A DNA stretch of 7,319 nucleotides from a bacterium (GCA_027064665.1 JAMOPH010000360.1:1-7319); one strand, 5' to 3'; shown: positions 1 to 6,070, numbered from the stretch's first letter. Notes: generated by a model not told the origin, from the sequence alone. A program made the numbers and translations.

Positions 1-1511
1 GAACCGCTTTTTCTGTAAACCCAAATTGGGTTTTGAATCCAATGATGTGCTACTGCCTGTGAGATATCAACCGTGCTACTACTGTCAATATTTCTGACCC
101 TCCATTTGGTAACATCAACTTTTATAGTATCGTCAGTTGGGTCATAGAACGGGTTTGCCAGCATATTATAGCAGGTGTATGCGTGAGTGCCGTCATATCT
201 GTGGAGTGGGACTTCAAAACTATCGGTGGTGTCAACAAGAACCCCCCAGGTGTCAATCGGGATGGAGTCGCAGTGGGTCTGGTTGCCCCAGAAACCTATC
301 CCGGGGGCGAATCTGTCGGGGTTGTCGGTACCTTCGGGTCCCATATATCGTTTGTAACCGCCATCGCCTGGGTAGTATCTCATAATACGATACCACGACT
401 CCCAGGTTCCGCAGTTGGAGTCAGTGCCTGTGCAGGTGGTGTGCATATCATCGTATAGGACGATATCCTGCTCGCCGTAATCAACATCGCCGGAGAAATC
501 TCCGCAACCGTGAGCGCTGGCAAAATTGATGTAGCGGGTAGTATCCTCACGGGGATACAGCGGCACACCGAACAGCGTGTATCTTCGCCAGAGAATCGTT
601 TGAGCAAAAACCGCATTATATGGTTTCTGATATTTAATGGTTTTGATAATGCTTTTGTCAAGTCCGCCTGTGTTCCCAAATATATGGTCGTTGAGAGTTA
701 TCCAGCCGGCGGTGGTGGTATCGGAAAACTCAAGCACGCTGGAATAAGATGCATTTCCGGCATCGCACCAGACATCAAAGGTGTCCTGATGGTCGTATGC
801 GTCATCATCAGTGTGGTCCATCCCAAACTGTGTGTATTTCACGAAATCCACATATCCGCCCTCATACGGCGAAGTAGACCCGGATGTTGGAGGATCGTAT
901 TCCACATAGACCGAACATCTGTATTGTTCCCAGAAACTTACAGTGACAGTTTCGGCGTCGTCCTGATTCCCCTCGGTGACAGTGCCCCAGGCAGTGTCGG
1001 ACCTTGCCCACCGGTGAAAGTCCGGGTCGCAGGGATCTCCCGGAGCACAAGTCCCTGCGCCGCTCTGGAACACAGCCACAGGCTCAAACCAGTAGTTGTA
1101 GCCGGATTGGACCGTATCAACCCAGGCGGCAAGATAAGTTGAGCCGCCGCGCCCTATGGTGTCGGTGCGCCACACACCGCGGTTGAGATAGTGAACCACA
1201 ACCTTTAGAGTGTCAGCCCAAATCCGGATAGAATCGCCATCGTTTGCCGCCGCCCGCTGGACATCCTTGGCAAAAAAGTGCACGAAAAACATCTTCTCGC
1301 CGTGGTAAAACCCCTGCTGATTGTCATATGACCCACCGCTGACCGTGGTCACAGCGGTCTGCGCCGCCGCACTTCCCCACAACTCATAACTCCCGCCGCT
1401 GGCTCCCACTGGTCCCCCCGGACCATAGTAGGTCTCCTTCAATTCATATTGCCCAAAAACCAAGGTAAACAGCCCAGCCACCAAAACTAAAAATATCGCC
1501 CACTTTCTCAT
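1..1511 (-). CDS. Secreted multidomain surface protein, N-terminal part (partial)
   Basis: The frame is open from an ATG at 1511 to the left window edge, giving 503 residues with no stop; the C-terminus lies outside. Residues 1-20 are a signal peptide (MRK, hydrophobic stretch, then VFG before Q21). After it come two GGSY motifs about 20 residues apart (39-42 and 59-62) ending in a GFYHG turn, a pattern I recall near the N-terminus of secreted FCB-type proteins. The middle is acidic and rich in Thr, Trp and Tyr. Around 310-455 it has the plan of a GWNLI-type module: YTLFGVPLYP, then PGIGFW (403-408), then VDTTDSFEVPL and YNMLANPF (448-455). Scattered cysteines (155, 161, 249, 336, 338, 360, 367, 414, 447) would suit extracellular disulfides. 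The start is supported by an AGGAGG 8 bases upstream and a good promoter. No enzyme motif is visible and the function is unknown. The last module resembles the end of the protein at 6452-7319. Confidence 0.88.
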   Translation of the reverse strand, partial: MRKWAIFLVLVAGLFTLVFGQYELKETYYGPGGPVGASGGSYELWGSAAAQTAVTTVSGGSYDNQQGFYHGEKMFFVHFFAKDVQRAAANDGDSIRIWADTLKVVVHYLNRGVWRTDTIGRGGSTYLAAWVDTVQSGYNYWFEPVAVFQSGAGTCAPGDPCDPDFHRWARSDTAWGTVTEGNQDDAETVTVSFWEQYRCSVYVEYDPPTSGSTSPYEGGYVDFVKYTQFGMDHTDDDAYDHQDTFDVWCDAGNASYSSVLEFSDTTTAGWITLNDHIFGNTGGLDKSIIKTIKYQKPYNAVFAQTILWRRYTLFGVPLYPREDTTRYINFASAHGCGDFSGDVDYGEQDIVLYDDMHTTCTGTDSNCGTWESWYRIMRYYPGDGGYKRYMGPEGTDNPDRFAPGIGFWGNQTHCDSIPIDTWGVLVDTTDSFEVPLHRYDGTHAYTCYNMLANPFYDPTDDTIKVDVTKWRVRNIDSSSTVDISQAVAHHWIQNPIWVYRKSG

Positions 1512-1519
1512 CAATTATA

Positions 1520-1525
1520 CCTCCT
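1520..1525 (-). promoter_or_regulatory. Ribosome binding site of the secreted-protein gene
   Basis: Reading the minus strand, a perfect AGGAGG lies 8 bases before the ATG at 1511. It fixes this start. Confidence 0.8.
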
Positions 1526-1533
1526 TTTTACAA

Positions 1534-1561
1534 AATATAAGAGAATTATTCTATAAGTCAA
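1534..1561 (-). promoter_or_regulatory. Sigma-70-like promoter for the secreted-protein gene
   Basis: On the minus strand TTGACT (1561-1556) and TATATT (1539-1534) are separated by 16 bases; each matches the consensus hexamer at five of six positions. It lies in the 75-base gap between the GT9 stop and the secreted-protein start, so this gene can be transcribed independently of the pal-ybgF-GT9 genes. The spacer contains a short perfect inverted repeat, AGAAT-T-ATTCT (1542-1552), which could be an operator or chance in AT-rich DNA. Confidence 0.55.
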
Positions 1562-1586
1562 GCGATTCCCTGCGGCTGGCGTTTAG

Positions 1587-2546
1587 CTAATTCTGATGAA
1601 AAACAGATTTTCTGTAAAGTTTAAGTCCCTTTTCAGCCACAAGTTCTGGGGTGATTTGCTCAAAGCATCGGGGCGAGGCGTATTTGCATCTGCCCTCGCC
1701 GTGGAGAGTGCAGGGGGAACACTCTATCCCACTGTGTAGATATGCGACGAACTTTCCCCGAGGAACAAAGCCAAGACAGGGATGAGTGGGACCGAAAATG
1801 GTGATAGTGGGCACGCTCAACGCCGCAGCGATATGGGCGGGTCCGCTGTCGTTGCCGAAAAACAGCGCCGCCCGGGATATAATCCCCACCAGCGCCTCAA
1901 GTGAAATTCGCCCGGTGTAAGCAAAATCACCTCTCCCGGTGGGCTCGCCTATGAAAAGAACCTCAAAACCGTGCTCCTTAAGAATATTCCCAAGGCGGGC
2001 GAAACGCTGGTCGCCCCATTGCTTCAGCGGATATCTCGCCCCGGGATGAATCACCGCAATCGGCGGGCGCAACCGCTCCAAAAATTTCTCCGCCTCACAA
2101 AGCCCCTTTTCCGTCGGGAAAATTTGAGGCAGAGTCTTCGGGGCATTCACGCCTATCTTTTTCAGCGCCGCAAGATGGTCGTCCACGACAGAGCGGGGGC
2201 TTCTGTCCCCGATTCCGAACCACACGCACAGCCGCCGGGCAAGAGTGCGTTTTCTGACCCTCACCGTCCGAGCACCAATGCCGAGGGTCATCAGCCAACT
2301 GCGCTGGTTGTTGTGAAGGTCAACCACAGCATCAGGGCGAAACTTTTTTATCTGCCGGCGGGTCTTGTCCAGCGAGGTGAACTCAATCAACCGCTCAATC
2401 CGTGGGTCTTCAGAGTATATCGGCGCATATTCGGGCTTTGTGATAAAACCTATTCGCCATCCGGCATCGGCAAGCGCCCGCACCGCCGCCGACGCAAGAA
2501 CAACATCCCCTAACGAGGACAACCTTATCACCACAGCCTTCGGCAT
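1587..2546 (-). CDS. Glycosyltransferase family 9 protein, ADP-heptose:LPS heptosyltransferase-like
   Basis: This 319-residue protein has the full length and layout of the GT9 / WaaF-RfaF (COG0859) family, which transfers heptose from ADP-heptose to the inner core of lipopolysaccharide on the cytoplasmic face of the inner membrane. The N-terminal Rossmann domain starts RLSSLGDVVLA (8-18), whose Asp14 sits where the family catalytic base is expected. The C-terminal nucleotide-sugar half shows HPGARYPLKQW (167-177), an FIGEP strand (198-202) and the signature FFGNDSGPAH (229-238). A CxxC-x7-C-x6-C set follows at 276-294, as in many family members. The start gives the canonical MPKAVVIRLSSLGD opening, but there is no clear Shine-Dalgarno. 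It lies 39 bases after ybgF on the same strand, so it is probably co-transcribed with pal and ybgF. The exact acceptor cannot be read from the sequence, so no gene symbol is given. Confidence 0.93.
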   Translation of the reverse strand: MPKAVVIRLSSLGDVVLASAAVRALADAGWRIGFITKPEYAPIYSEDPRIERLIEFTSLDKTRRQIKKFRPDAVVDLHNNQRSWLMTLGIGARTVRVRKRTLARRLCVWFGIGDRSPRSVVDDHLAALKKIGVNAPKTLPQIFPTEKGLCEAEKFLERLRPPIAVIHPGARYPLKQWGDQRFARLGNILKEHGFEVLFIGEPTGRGDFAYTGRISLEALVGIISRAALFFGNDSGPAHIAAALSVPTITIFGPTHPCLGFVPRGKFVAYLHSGIECSPCTLHGEGRCKYASPRCFEQITPELVAEKGLKLYRKSVFHQN

Positions 2547-2585
2547 AGATTAAAGATAACCGGGCGGCAGGACAGAGCAAACAAA

Positions 2586-3359
2586 TCATTCCCCCAGCAT
2601 TTTGAGTTTTTCCCTCGCCGGGGCGGCTTCCTCGGCAGTGGGATAGTTCTCCACGATTTCGGTGAAAAAGCGCCGGGCGCCGTTGATATCATCCATCTTC
2701 ATAGCGCAGATTCCGGCGCTGTAAAGCGCACTGGGCACAAGTTCGCTCTCGGGATAGTTCTGCTTGACCTTCAGATAAGCCTTCTGGGCATCTGAATATT
2801 TGCCCAGAGCGTAGAGGCACTCGCCGATATAATACTGGGCATCATCGGCGAGAGCGCTTTTGGGGAACAGGGTCAAAAACTGCTCAAATTCCATCCGGGC
2901 GAGTTCAAACTTGCTGCGGTTGAAATCAAGTTGGGCGGTCTCAAAAAGTTTTTTGGGGTTAACCGCCGCCTGCGCCGATGATGTCTCGGCGGTGTCGGAG
3001 ACTGATTTCTGCGTCGCCGGCGGAACAGAGGCAAGTTCCTGCTCCATAGCGGCAAGTTTCTCCCTCAACTCGCTGACCTGATATCCGCTTTCGCTCAAAA
3101 GGTTCTCAACGATTTTCATCTCCTCAACTAACATCTGCAGGTTATAGTCCTGCGTGGCTTTCATCTGGCGAAGAGTCTCCTGTTGCTCGGCGAGGAGAGA
3201 ATCAAGGCGATCAAGTTGCTGCTGCTGTTTCGCATTGGACTGGACGAGATAGTCCATCTGCTGCTGGAATCTTTTAATCTCCCCCCGGGTGGCACATCCG
3301 GAAAAAAGGAGTGCCGCCAGCGTCGCAACGGCGATATATGTGAGCGTTCGTTTTCTCAT
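2586..3359 (-). CDS. ybgF: Tol-Pal system protein YbgF/CpoB-like, predicted lipoprotein
   Basis: This 257-residue protein has an export signal ending LLFSGC, with a candidate lipidated Cys22. A Gln/Leu-rich coiled coil follows (about 27-112; QQQMDYL, QQQQLDRLDSLL, QVSELREKLAAMEQEL), then a Ser/Thr/Ala linker (113-134) and three C-terminal TPR units (about 136-169, 173-207, 210-243; for example DDAQYYIGECLYALGKYSDAQKAY without its ends at 172-195). This is the domain order of YbgF/CpoB, which coordinates Tol-Pal outer-membrane constriction with peptidoglycan synthesis at division. E. coli CpoB is soluble; the lipobox here suggests membrane anchoring. It follows pal by 46 bases, the usual gene order. 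No Shine-Dalgarno is seen, because the bases before the ATG form a GC hairpin. BamD-like lipoproteins share the TPR fold, but the long N-terminal coiled coil and the pal linkage favour YbgF. Confidence 0.9.
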   Translation of the reverse strand: MRKRTLTYIAVATLAALLFSGCATRGEIKRFQQQMDYLVQSNAKQQQQLDRLDSLLAEQQETLRQMKATQDYNLQMLVEEMKIVENLLSESGYQVSELREKLAAMEQELASVPPATQKSVSDTAETSSAQAAVNPKKLFETAQLDFNRSKFELARMEFEQFLTLFPKSALADDAQYYIGECLYALGKYSDAQKAYLKVKQNYPESELVPSALYSAGICAMKMDDINGARRFFTEIVENYPTAEEAAPAREKLKMLGE

Positions 3360-3368
3360 AGCGAAAAG

Positions 3369-3390
3369 GGGGGCGCATATAAACGCCCCC
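3369..3390 (-). terminator. GC-rich hairpin between pal and ybgF: attenuator or weak terminator
   Basis: Arms GGGGGCG (3369-3375) and CGCCCCC (3384-3390) are perfectly complementary over 7 bp with an 8-base loop. On the minus strand the stem is followed directly by CTTTT, so in the pal transcript it looks like a small intrinsic terminator with a short U run. It ends about 9 bases before the ybgF ATG, so it also covers the place where a ribosome binding site would be. Partial termination, transcript stabilisation or translational control are all possible. Confidence 0.55.
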
Positions 3391-3405
3391 GAAATGCGAC
3401 CTGAA

Positions 3406-3912
3406 TCACTGAGATATGATTACAAAATCCACTCGTCTGTTTCTCCACCAGCAACTTTCGTTGTGCTCGGTGCAGACGGGGCGCTCCTCGCCGTAACTTA
3501 TTATCTCAATCCTGTCGGGGGAGATGCCGTAGTTGACGAGGAACTCCTTGACCGCCCGGGCACGCTTTTCGCCAAGAGAGAGGTTGTATTGGTTTGTTCC
3601 CCTTTCGTCGCAGTTGCCCTCAAGACGGATTCTGACATTGGGGTGCTCCATCAACTGCTTGGCGTTGTCGGCGAGAATCGCCTTTGCCTCCGGGGTCAGG
3701 GTATATTTGTCAAACTCAAAGTAGACGGACTTGAGATTGAGTTTCGGTTTTTCCGGCGGTTTGGGCTTTACAACTGGTTCTTCCACCTTGGGCTTTGGCT
3801 TTTCCTCGGTCACCGGCGGAGGCGGAGGTGGTGGGGTCTTTTTATGACAACCCGTTCCAAACATCCCAAGCAAAACCACAAATAGCATCACTGATACCAG
3901 GGAGCGCCTCAT
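3406..3912 (-). CDS. pal: Peptidoglycan-associated lipoprotein Pal
   Basis: The protein is 168 residues from the ATG at 3912. A signal peptide ends in FGTGC with candidate lipid-anchored Cys22; Gly at -3 makes this lipobox weaker than usual. A charged proline-rich spacer follows (27-57, seven consecutive Pro then PKPK and KPPEKPK repeats), then the OmpA-like peptidoglycan-binding domain (about 60-167): VYFEFDKYTL, EGNCDERGTNQYNLSLGEKRA, ISYGEERP, WRNRRVDF. Asp102 and Arg117 match the diaminopimelate-binding pair of the family. Pal anchors the outer membrane to the cell wall and is the outer-membrane end of the Tol-Pal machine. An in-frame ATG ten codons upstream (3942) is rejected: GAGGAGG lies 5 bases before 3912, and the longer form would put charged residues ahead of the signal peptide. 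Cys101, Cys147 and Cys154 are extra cysteines. It is first in a minus-strand group with ybgF and GT9; tolB is not upstream, where a divergent gene lies instead. Confidence 0.96.
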   Translation of the reverse strand: MRRSLVSVMLFVVLLGMFGTGCHKKTPPPPPPPVTEEKPKPKVEEPVVKPKPPEKPKLNLKSVYFEFDKYTLTPEAKAILADNAKQLMEHPNVRIRLEGNCDERGTNQYNLSLGEKRARAVKEFLVNYGISPDRIEIISYGEERPVCTEHNESCWWRNRRVDFVIISQ

Positions 3913-3917
3913 ACTAT

Positions 3918-3924
3918 CCTCCTC
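3918..3924 (-). promoter_or_regulatory. Ribosome binding site of pal
   Basis: GAGGAGG on the minus strand lies 5 bases before the ATG at 3912. It decides the start in favour of the shorter protein. Confidence 0.8.
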
Positions 3925-4034
3925 GGATTTTATTTGTTTCAATTTAACTTAACATATTACGCCTCATTCCGCAAATGCAATCTTTTATTTATTACAAAAC
4001 ATCTTTCTGTTCCGCAACATTTCCGATAAACTTT

Positions 4035-4063
4035 TTGAAAAAACTTTTGTTTTTTCGTATCTT
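4035..4063 (+). promoter_or_regulatory. Candidate promoter of the PD40/OmpA gene, with inverted repeat
   Basis: TTGAAA (4035-4040) and TATCTT (4058-4063) are 17 bases apart, a plausible sigma-70-like pair. The same DNA also reads as the Bacteroidota type: TTTG (4034-4037), 20 bases, then TATCTTTA (4058-4065) against TAnnTTTG. A perfect 8-bp inverted repeat, GAAAAAAC (4037-4044) and GTTTTTTC (4049-4056) around a TTTT loop, fills the spacer and overlaps the -35 box. That is where a repressor operator would sit. Confidence 0.4.
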
Positions 4064-4079
4064 TATTCAAACCAAAATC

Positions 4080-4085
4080 GGAGGT
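4080..4085 (+). promoter_or_regulatory. Ribosome binding site deciding the PD40/OmpA start
   Basis: GGAGGT lies 3 bases before the ATG at 4089, a slightly short but workable spacing. The frame is open further upstream to an ATG at 3975, but only the 4089 start has a ribosome binding site and a signal peptide at its N-terminus. Confidence 0.75.
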
Positions 4086-4088
4086 AAA

Positions 4089-5921
4089 ATGAGAAGTTTC
4101 AGATTTGGAACTCTGATGCTGGCGGCGGCAATGTTATTTTTTTCCGCACTCTTCGCTCAGCCAAGACCCAGGAAGGACAATTTCCCAAGAAGACATCCTC
4201 CCCGGCATAGCCCCGCTCGTGGCAAGAACATAGCCAAAAAAATCACCCGCCTTATGGATGAGGGAGAATTTGACAAGGCAGCGGAACTCATAGAGAAAGC
4301 GCTCTCCCGCCCCGAGGCGAACCGCGAGGACTCCGTCAAGGTTCTTCCGCTTCTGGCGGTGTGCTACAACGCGATGAAAGATTGGAAAAACTCGGCAAAA
4401 GCATATCAATATCTTGAGAAACACGATGTCAAAAATGCGATAAAATGGCGCAAACTCAAAGAAATTGTGTCTGCGCCCGAAAGGGATATCGCAATGGAGC
4501 GCCTGCCCAACACCGTAAACTCAAAGTATGGCGAAATTATGCCGGTAATCTCCCCCGACGGGAAAACACTTTACTTCATCGTTGACGACGGCAAAAACCA
4601 GGACATCTACTACTCCACCCTTGACCCAAACGGCAACTGGACCAAGCGGAAAAATATCGGTCCGCCGCTGAACACTCAATTTTCCGACGGAATTCTGTCC
4701 GTCCTGCCCGATGGCAACACCGTCCTTCTGAACGGGATTTACAATCCCGACGGGACGAAATCCGCCGGGTATTCAATCTCCCACAACACCGGGACATCGT
4801 GGACATTCCCCGAGCCGGTCAAAATTGATGATTTCTACAACAGGAACAAATACACAAGCGCCTGCCTTGCCGCCGATGGAAAGACGCTGATATTAGCCCT
4901 TGAGCGTGATGACGGCTACGGCGACCTTGATTTGTATGTGTGTTTCCGCAAGGATGACGGGTCGTTTACTGCGCCGAAAAATCTGGGTCCGATTATAAAC
5001 ACCTCCGGCACCGATGGCACGCCGTTTTTAGCCCCGGATGGGATAACTCTGTATTTTTCCTCCGATGGTCATCCCTCGCTGGGCAGTGCGGATATGTTCG
5101 TCGCACGAAGAAAGGACTCCACCTGGACGAACTGGACAATCCCGGAAAATCTGGGCAAGGAGTTCAACACTGTGGGCTGGGATGCGTATTACACTGTTCC
5201 TGCCAGCGGGGAATGGGTGTATTTCGTCTCCTCCGGGTTTGACGCCATCGGCGGAACAGATATTTTCCGGGCGAAACTTCCCGCCGAGGTCAAGCCCAAG
5301 CCGGTGGTCACAATCACCGGAAAAGTCACCGACACGAACGGCAACCCCGTGGCGGCGGATATCTCTTATGAGCGCCTGTCCGACGGAAAAAATCTCGGAA
5401 TCGCCTCAAGCAACCCCAAAACCGGAAAATATTCCATAGTCCTGCCCGCAGGGGAAAAATATGGATATTCAATCCACAAACAGGGCTATATGTTCTTCTC
5501 CGACCACATAGACCTGACGGATATTGACTCCGTCACCACAATTGAGCAGAACATAACCCTCAAACCCGTGAAGGTAGGTTCCCAGATAGTGCTTCATAAT
5601 ATCTTTTTTGAATTCAACAGCGCAAAACTTCTCCCGGAAAGCATCGGCGAATTGCAAAGAGTTCTAAAACTTATGCAGGAAAATCCCGATATAAAGGTTG
5701 AAATCGCCGGACACACCGACTCTATAGGGACGGAAAGTTATAACCTCAAACTGTCCCAGCAGAGAGCAGACGCCGTGAAGGAATGGTTAGTCCAGCACGG
5801 CATAGATTCCTCAAGAATAATCGCCAAGGGCTACGGCGAATCGCAGCCCATCGCCGACAACGGCACCGAGGAAGGCAGAGCAAAAAACCGCCGAGTTACA
5901 TTTACCATAGTGGGCGAATAG
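4089..5921 (+). CDS. Exported TPR / PD40 beta-propeller / CRD / OmpA-domain protein, PorE-like architecture
   Basis: The protein is 610 residues from 4089. Residues 1-23 are a signal peptide (cleavage LFA before Q24), followed by a basic, Pro/Arg/His-rich stretch (25-45). A TPR-like helical region spans about 48-125 (MDEGEFDKAAELIEKAL, then LLAVCYNAMKDWKNSAKAY). Five PD40-type blades lie at about 150-178 (SPDGKTLYF), 199-230, 256-287 (AADGKTLIL), 309-341 (APDGITLYFSSDG) and 364-396 (FVSSG..GGTDIF). A carboxypeptidase-regulatory-like beta domain covers about 406-475 (ITGKVTDTNGNPV). The OmpA peptidoglycan-binding domain is 501-608, with GHTDS (541-545; Asp544), LSQQRADAV (555-563; Arg559) and NRR (600-602), the diaminopimelate-binding set. 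This order is that described for PorE of the type IX secretion system, a periplasmic peptidoglycan-tethered component. PorE of Porphyromonas is a lipoprotein, whereas no lipobox Cys is seen here. No other secretion gene is present, so a general outer membrane-cell wall linker is an equal alternative. It is transcribed divergently from pal. Confidence 0.93.
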   Translation: MRSFRFGTLMLAAAMLFFSALFAQPRPRKDNFPRRHPPRHSPARGKNIAKKITRLMDEGEFDKAAELIEKALSRPEANREDSVKVLPLLAVCYNAMKDWKNSAKAYQYLEKHDVKNAIKWRKLKEIVSAPERDIAMERLPNTVNSKYGEIMPVISPDGKTLYFIVDDGKNQDIYYSTLDPNGNWTKRKNIGPPLNTQFSDGILSVLPDGNTVLLNGIYNPDGTKSAGYSISHNTGTSWTFPEPVKIDDFYNRNKYTSACLAADGKTLILALERDDGYGDLDLYVCFRKDDGSFTAPKNLGPIINTSGTDGTPFLAPDGITLYFSSDGHPSLGSADMFVARRKDSTWTNWTIPENLGKEFNTVGWDAYYTVPASGEWVYFVSSGFDAIGGTDIFRAKLPAEVKPKPVVTITGKVTDTNGNPVAADISYERLSDGKNLGIASSNPKTGKYSIVLPAGEKYGYSIHKQGYMFFSDHIDLTDIDSVTTIEQNITLKPVKVGSQIVLHNIFFEFNSAKLLPESIGELQRVLKLMQENPDIKVEIAGHTDSIGTESYNLKLSQQRADAVKEWLVQHGIDSSRIIAKGYGESQPIADNGTEEGRAKNRRVTFTIVGE

Positions 5922-5926
5922 TTTTT

Positions 5927-5965
5927 TGCGGGGGAAAACCTTTCTTAAAAAAAGTTTTCCCCGCA
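5927..5965. repeat. Long stem-loop just after the PD40/OmpA stop codon
   Basis: TGCGGGGGAAAAC (5927-5939) pairs with GTTTTCCCCGCA (5954-5965): 12 base pairs with a single bulged G, and an A/T-rich 14-base loop that can pair partly. It starts 6 bases after the stop codon. The T run (5922-5927) precedes the stem and CCCCTTT follows it, so it is not a textbook intrinsic terminator on the plus strand, although it may still end or protect the transcript. The combination of a GGGGAAAAC stem, a CTTTCTTnAAAAAA loop and a trailing CGCACCCC resembles a dispersed intergenic repeat I recall from other bacterial genomes. Confidence 0.6.
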
Positions 5966-6030
5966 CCCCTTTCCAAAGAATTTTGGGATTTTGGAAATTT
6001 TAAAATGCTATGATACCTCTTTCAATGGTT

Positions 6031-6070
6031 CTCCTTCTCCCCCGGTGGGAGAAAAAGTTAGAGGATGAGG
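6031..6070. repeat. REP-like palindromic element, copy A
   Basis: TTCTCCC (6035-6041) and GGGAGAA (6047-6053) form a perfect 7-bp inverted repeat with a CCGGT loop, followed by TTAGAGGATGAGG (6058-6070). A CTCC palindrome followed by a GATGAGG or GGGTGAGG tail is the pattern of a common dispersed bacterial intergenic repeat. Copy B lies about 300 bases downstream in the same orientation, on the other side of the transposase remnant. Confidence 0.5.

Larger units (their letters stand above)
3913..4088. promoter_or_regulatory. Divergent control region between pal and the PD40/OmpA gene
   Basis: This 176-base AT-rich stretch separates two divergent envelope genes and must hold promoters for both. 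For pal (minus strand) I see only weak boxes: TTGCAT (3980-3975) and TAATAT (3959-3954) 15 bases apart, or a Bacteroidota-style TTTG (3975-3972) then TAAGTTAA (3951-3944) 20 bases further on. The plus-strand promoter is listed separately. The octamer TTCCGCAA occurs twice in the same orientation (3967-3974 and 4010-4017), 43 bases apart, and could be a regulator site. Confidence 0.5.

Noticed and set aside
510..1142. Plus-strand open frame of 210 codons
   Set aside because: It is antisense to the secreted protein, whose frame is open throughout with a signal peptide, promoter and ribosome binding site; the plus-strand translation has no recognisable domain.
1603..1615. ACAGA-TTT-TCTGT inverted repeat near the GT9 stop as a terminator
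   Set aside because: It lies inside the coding sequence, with a weak A/T-rich 5-bp stem and no following U run.
1971..2513. Plus-strand open frame of 180 codons
   Set aside because: It is a shadow of the GT9 gene, which has clear family motifs on the other strand.
3289..3885. Plus-strand open frame of 198 codons across pal and ybgF
   Set aside because: It is a shadow of two well-supported genes on the minus strand and has no domain of its own.
3913..3942. Ten-codon upstream extension of Pal from an ATG at 3942
   Set aside because: It would translate through the GAGGAGG site and place charged residues ahead of a complete signal peptide.
3975..4088. 38-codon upstream extension of the PD40/OmpA protein from an ATG at 3975
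   Set aside because: It has no ribosome binding site, overlaps the promoter region and would bury the signal peptide; GGAGGT points to 4089.
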